A stretch of DNA of 5,421 nt from Atopobiaceae bacterium (GTDB taxonomy: Bacteria > Actinomycetota > Coriobacteriia > Coriobacteriales > Atopobiaceae): contig JAFWLX010000244.1 of the NCBI GenBank assembly GCA_017510875.1, forward strand, positions 1 to 5,421, written 5' to 3'. The notes under the pieces were generated by a model, which had not been told where the DNA came from, searched no databases, and saw nothing but the letters and a program-made list of their open reading frames with translations. A program made the position numbers and the translations under genes. Shown piece by piece: positions 4,064 to 5,421 of this stretch. Within the stretch, counting starts at the first letter, position 1; the number at the start of each line of letters is the position of its first letter.

Positions 4064-5421
4064 ATGGCAAGAAAGAACGATGTGGACTACATCCTTACCG
4101 ACGAAGACGTATACATGATGGGCAAGGGTGTGTGGTACCGCAGCTATGAGAAGCTGGGCGCACATCCGGCCATTTCGGGACGCACCAAGGGCTTCCACTT
4201 TGCCGTGTGGGCCCCCGACGTCAAGAGCGTGCACGTTATTGGCGAGTTCAATGACTGGGACACTTGGGCCAACCCCTTGGGCCTACGTCCTACGGGCGGC
4301 GTCTGGGAGGGCTTCATTCCAGGGGTCGAGGAGGGCCAGCTTTACAAGTTCGTCATCGAGACCGCACAGGGCGACCTGCTCTACAAGGCCGATCCCTACG
4401 CATTCATGGCCGAGCTTATTCCGGGAACCGCCTCGCGTACCTTTGACATTGAGGGCTACCGCTGGGGTGACAAGCGCTGGATGACCAAGCGCGCCGAGAT
4501 TCCTCACATGAAGAACCGCCTCAACATCTTTGAGGTGCACCTGGGCAGCTGGAAGCGCCACAACGATGGTCTGTCTGGCACAGGCGAGCCCGACACCGAC
4601 GATCACGGTGGATCGTACTACACCTACGATGAGCTCTCCGGCGAGCTGGTGGCCTACGTCAAGGACATGGGCTATAGCCACATCGAGGTCATGCCCGTAA
4701 TGGAGCACCCCTTTGACGGCTCCTGGGGCTACCAGGTAACCAGCTACTATGCTCCCACCAGCCGCTTTGGCAACCCCAAGCAGTTCAAGCACTTTGTTGA
4801 CATGTGCCATCGCGCCGGCATTGGCGTCATCCTTGACTGGGTGCCTGGCGGCTTCTGCGCAGACGCACACGGCCTGTCCAAGTTCAATGGCGACATGCTC
4901 TACGAGAACGCCATCCATCCCAACTGGGGTACCTGCAAGTTTGACCTGGGCCGCAAAGAGGTCCAGTCGTTCCTCATCTCCAACCTGCTCTACTGGATTG
5001 GCGAGTACCACGCTGACGGCGTCCGCATGGACGGCGTTACAAGCATGCTCTACCTCAACTTTGGCATCGACGACCCGCGCCTTAAGAAGTTCAACGAGAA
5101 GGGCACCGAGGAAGACCTTGCTGCCATTGCCTTTGTGCAGCAGCTTAACGACACCGTGGGCAAGTATCATCCCGACGTCATGATGATTGCCGAGGAGTCC
5201 ACCGCGTGGCCGCTGGTTACCTATCCGCCCAAGGACGGCGGTCTTGGCTTCAACTACAAGTGGGACATGGGCTGGATGAACGACACCCTGCACTATTGCC
5301 AGACCGACTTCCCGTTCCGTCCGGGCAACCACAACCTGCTTACCTTCTCCACCATGTATCAGTTCAACGAGAACTTCATTCTGCCGCTTAGCCACGACGA
5401 GGTCGTGCACGGCAAGTGCTC
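4064..5421 (+). CDS. glgB: 1,4-alpha-glucan (glycogen) branching enzyme, partial, 3' end outside window
   Basis: A GH13 branching enzyme that forms alpha-1,6 branches in glycogen; cytoplasmic. The frame is open for 452 codons to the window end; the family is about 630-730 residues, so roughly the last third is missing. AGGGGAG at 4054-4060 precedes ATG4064. The CBM48 domain spans about 40-130 (FAVWAP, GEFNDWD 60-66). The GH13 barrel follows with EVHLGSWKR and MEHPFDGSWGYQV. Catalytic residues are present: nucleophile Asp323 (RMDGVTSMLY), acid/base Glu377 (AEES), and Asp445 with His444 (SHDEVVHGK). The E. coli-type N1 domain is absent (short-type GlgB). Oddities: region I reads DWVPGGF (258-264), with Gly263 where GlgB normally has His; about 15 residues are inserted near 168-182; five are missing near 282-287; and the segment at 332-350 lacks the usual W-x-P-N...GG-x-EN pattern. 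Branching activity is likely but should not be assumed. Confidence 0.93.
   Translation, partial: MARKNDVDYILTDEDVYMMGKGVWYRSYEKLGAHPAISGRTKGFHFAVWAPDVKSVHVIGEFNDWDTWANPLGLRPTGGVWEGFIPGVEEGQLYKFVIETAQGDLLYKADPYAFMAELIPGTASRTFDIEGYRWGDKRWMTKRAEIPHMKNRLNIFEVHLGSWKRHNDGLSGTGEPDTDDHGGSYYTYDELSGELVAYVKDMGYSHIEVMPVMEHPFDGSWGYQVTSYYAPTSRFGNPKQFKHFVDMCHRAGIGVILDWVPGGFCADAHGLSKFNGDMLYENAIHPNWGTCKFDLGRKEVQSFLISNLLYWIGEYHADGVRMDGVTSMLYLNFGIDDPRLKKFNEKGTEEDLAAIAFVQQLNDTVGKYHPDVMMIAEESTAWPLVTYPPKDGGLGFNYKWDMGWMNDTLHYCQTDFPFRPGNHNLLTFSTMYQFNENFILPLSHDEVVHGKC

Noticed and set aside
4283..5410. Long open frame (375 codons) on the - strand across glgB
   Set aside because: It is a shadow of the glgB reading frame. 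The + strand frame carries CBM48 and GH13 motifs with catalytic residues; the - strand product does not look like a real protein.

Overview
The window looks like ordinary chromosome from a GC-rich anaerobe, most likely a member of the Coriobacteriia (Olsenella/Atopobium/Collinsella type). I base this on the codon use, the rubrerythrin, and the character of the GlgB and MutY-like proteins. This is recognition from memory, not a database match. All supported genes are on the + strand.

Layout: a tRNA-Asp(GTC) gene (50-126) with its own intrinsic terminator (137-160) is followed by about 440 bases with no confident gene. That gap holds a compact nested repeat with a perfect 30-bp inverted repeat (181-291), a possible 18-residue leader ORF (390-446) and a long hairpin (483-516). 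Next come an Rrf2-family regulator (599-1084) and, 19 bases on, a MutY-like HhH-GPD DNA glycosylase (1104-1997); these probably form one operon. Rubrerythrin (2161-2706) has its own candidate promoter, with a TATAAT box and an upstream palindrome, and ends at a strong intrinsic terminator (2750-2793). Endonuclease III, nth (2868-3569), follows and is coupled to a small cysteine-rich DUF6485-like protein (3574-3855). After a 208-base leader, glgB (4064 onward) encodes the glycogen branching enzyme and runs off the window end.

How the genes may work together: rubrerythrin removes peroxide, while Nth and the MutY-like protein act on damaged or mispaired bases. With an Rrf2-type regulator beside them, the middle of the window can be read as an oxidative-stress and base-excision-repair neighbourhood. 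That link is inference from gene order. glgB belongs to glycogen storage and is probably a separate unit.

The most notable points are departures from family norms. The MutY-like protein has no iron-sulfur cluster cysteines, has Glu at the catalytic Asp position, and ends in what looks like a winged helix. The Rrf2 protein lacks the three cluster cysteines. GlgB has Gly in place of the conserved region-I His, plus altered active-site loops. I found no CRISPR array, insertion sequence, prophage gene or clearly new multi-gene system.
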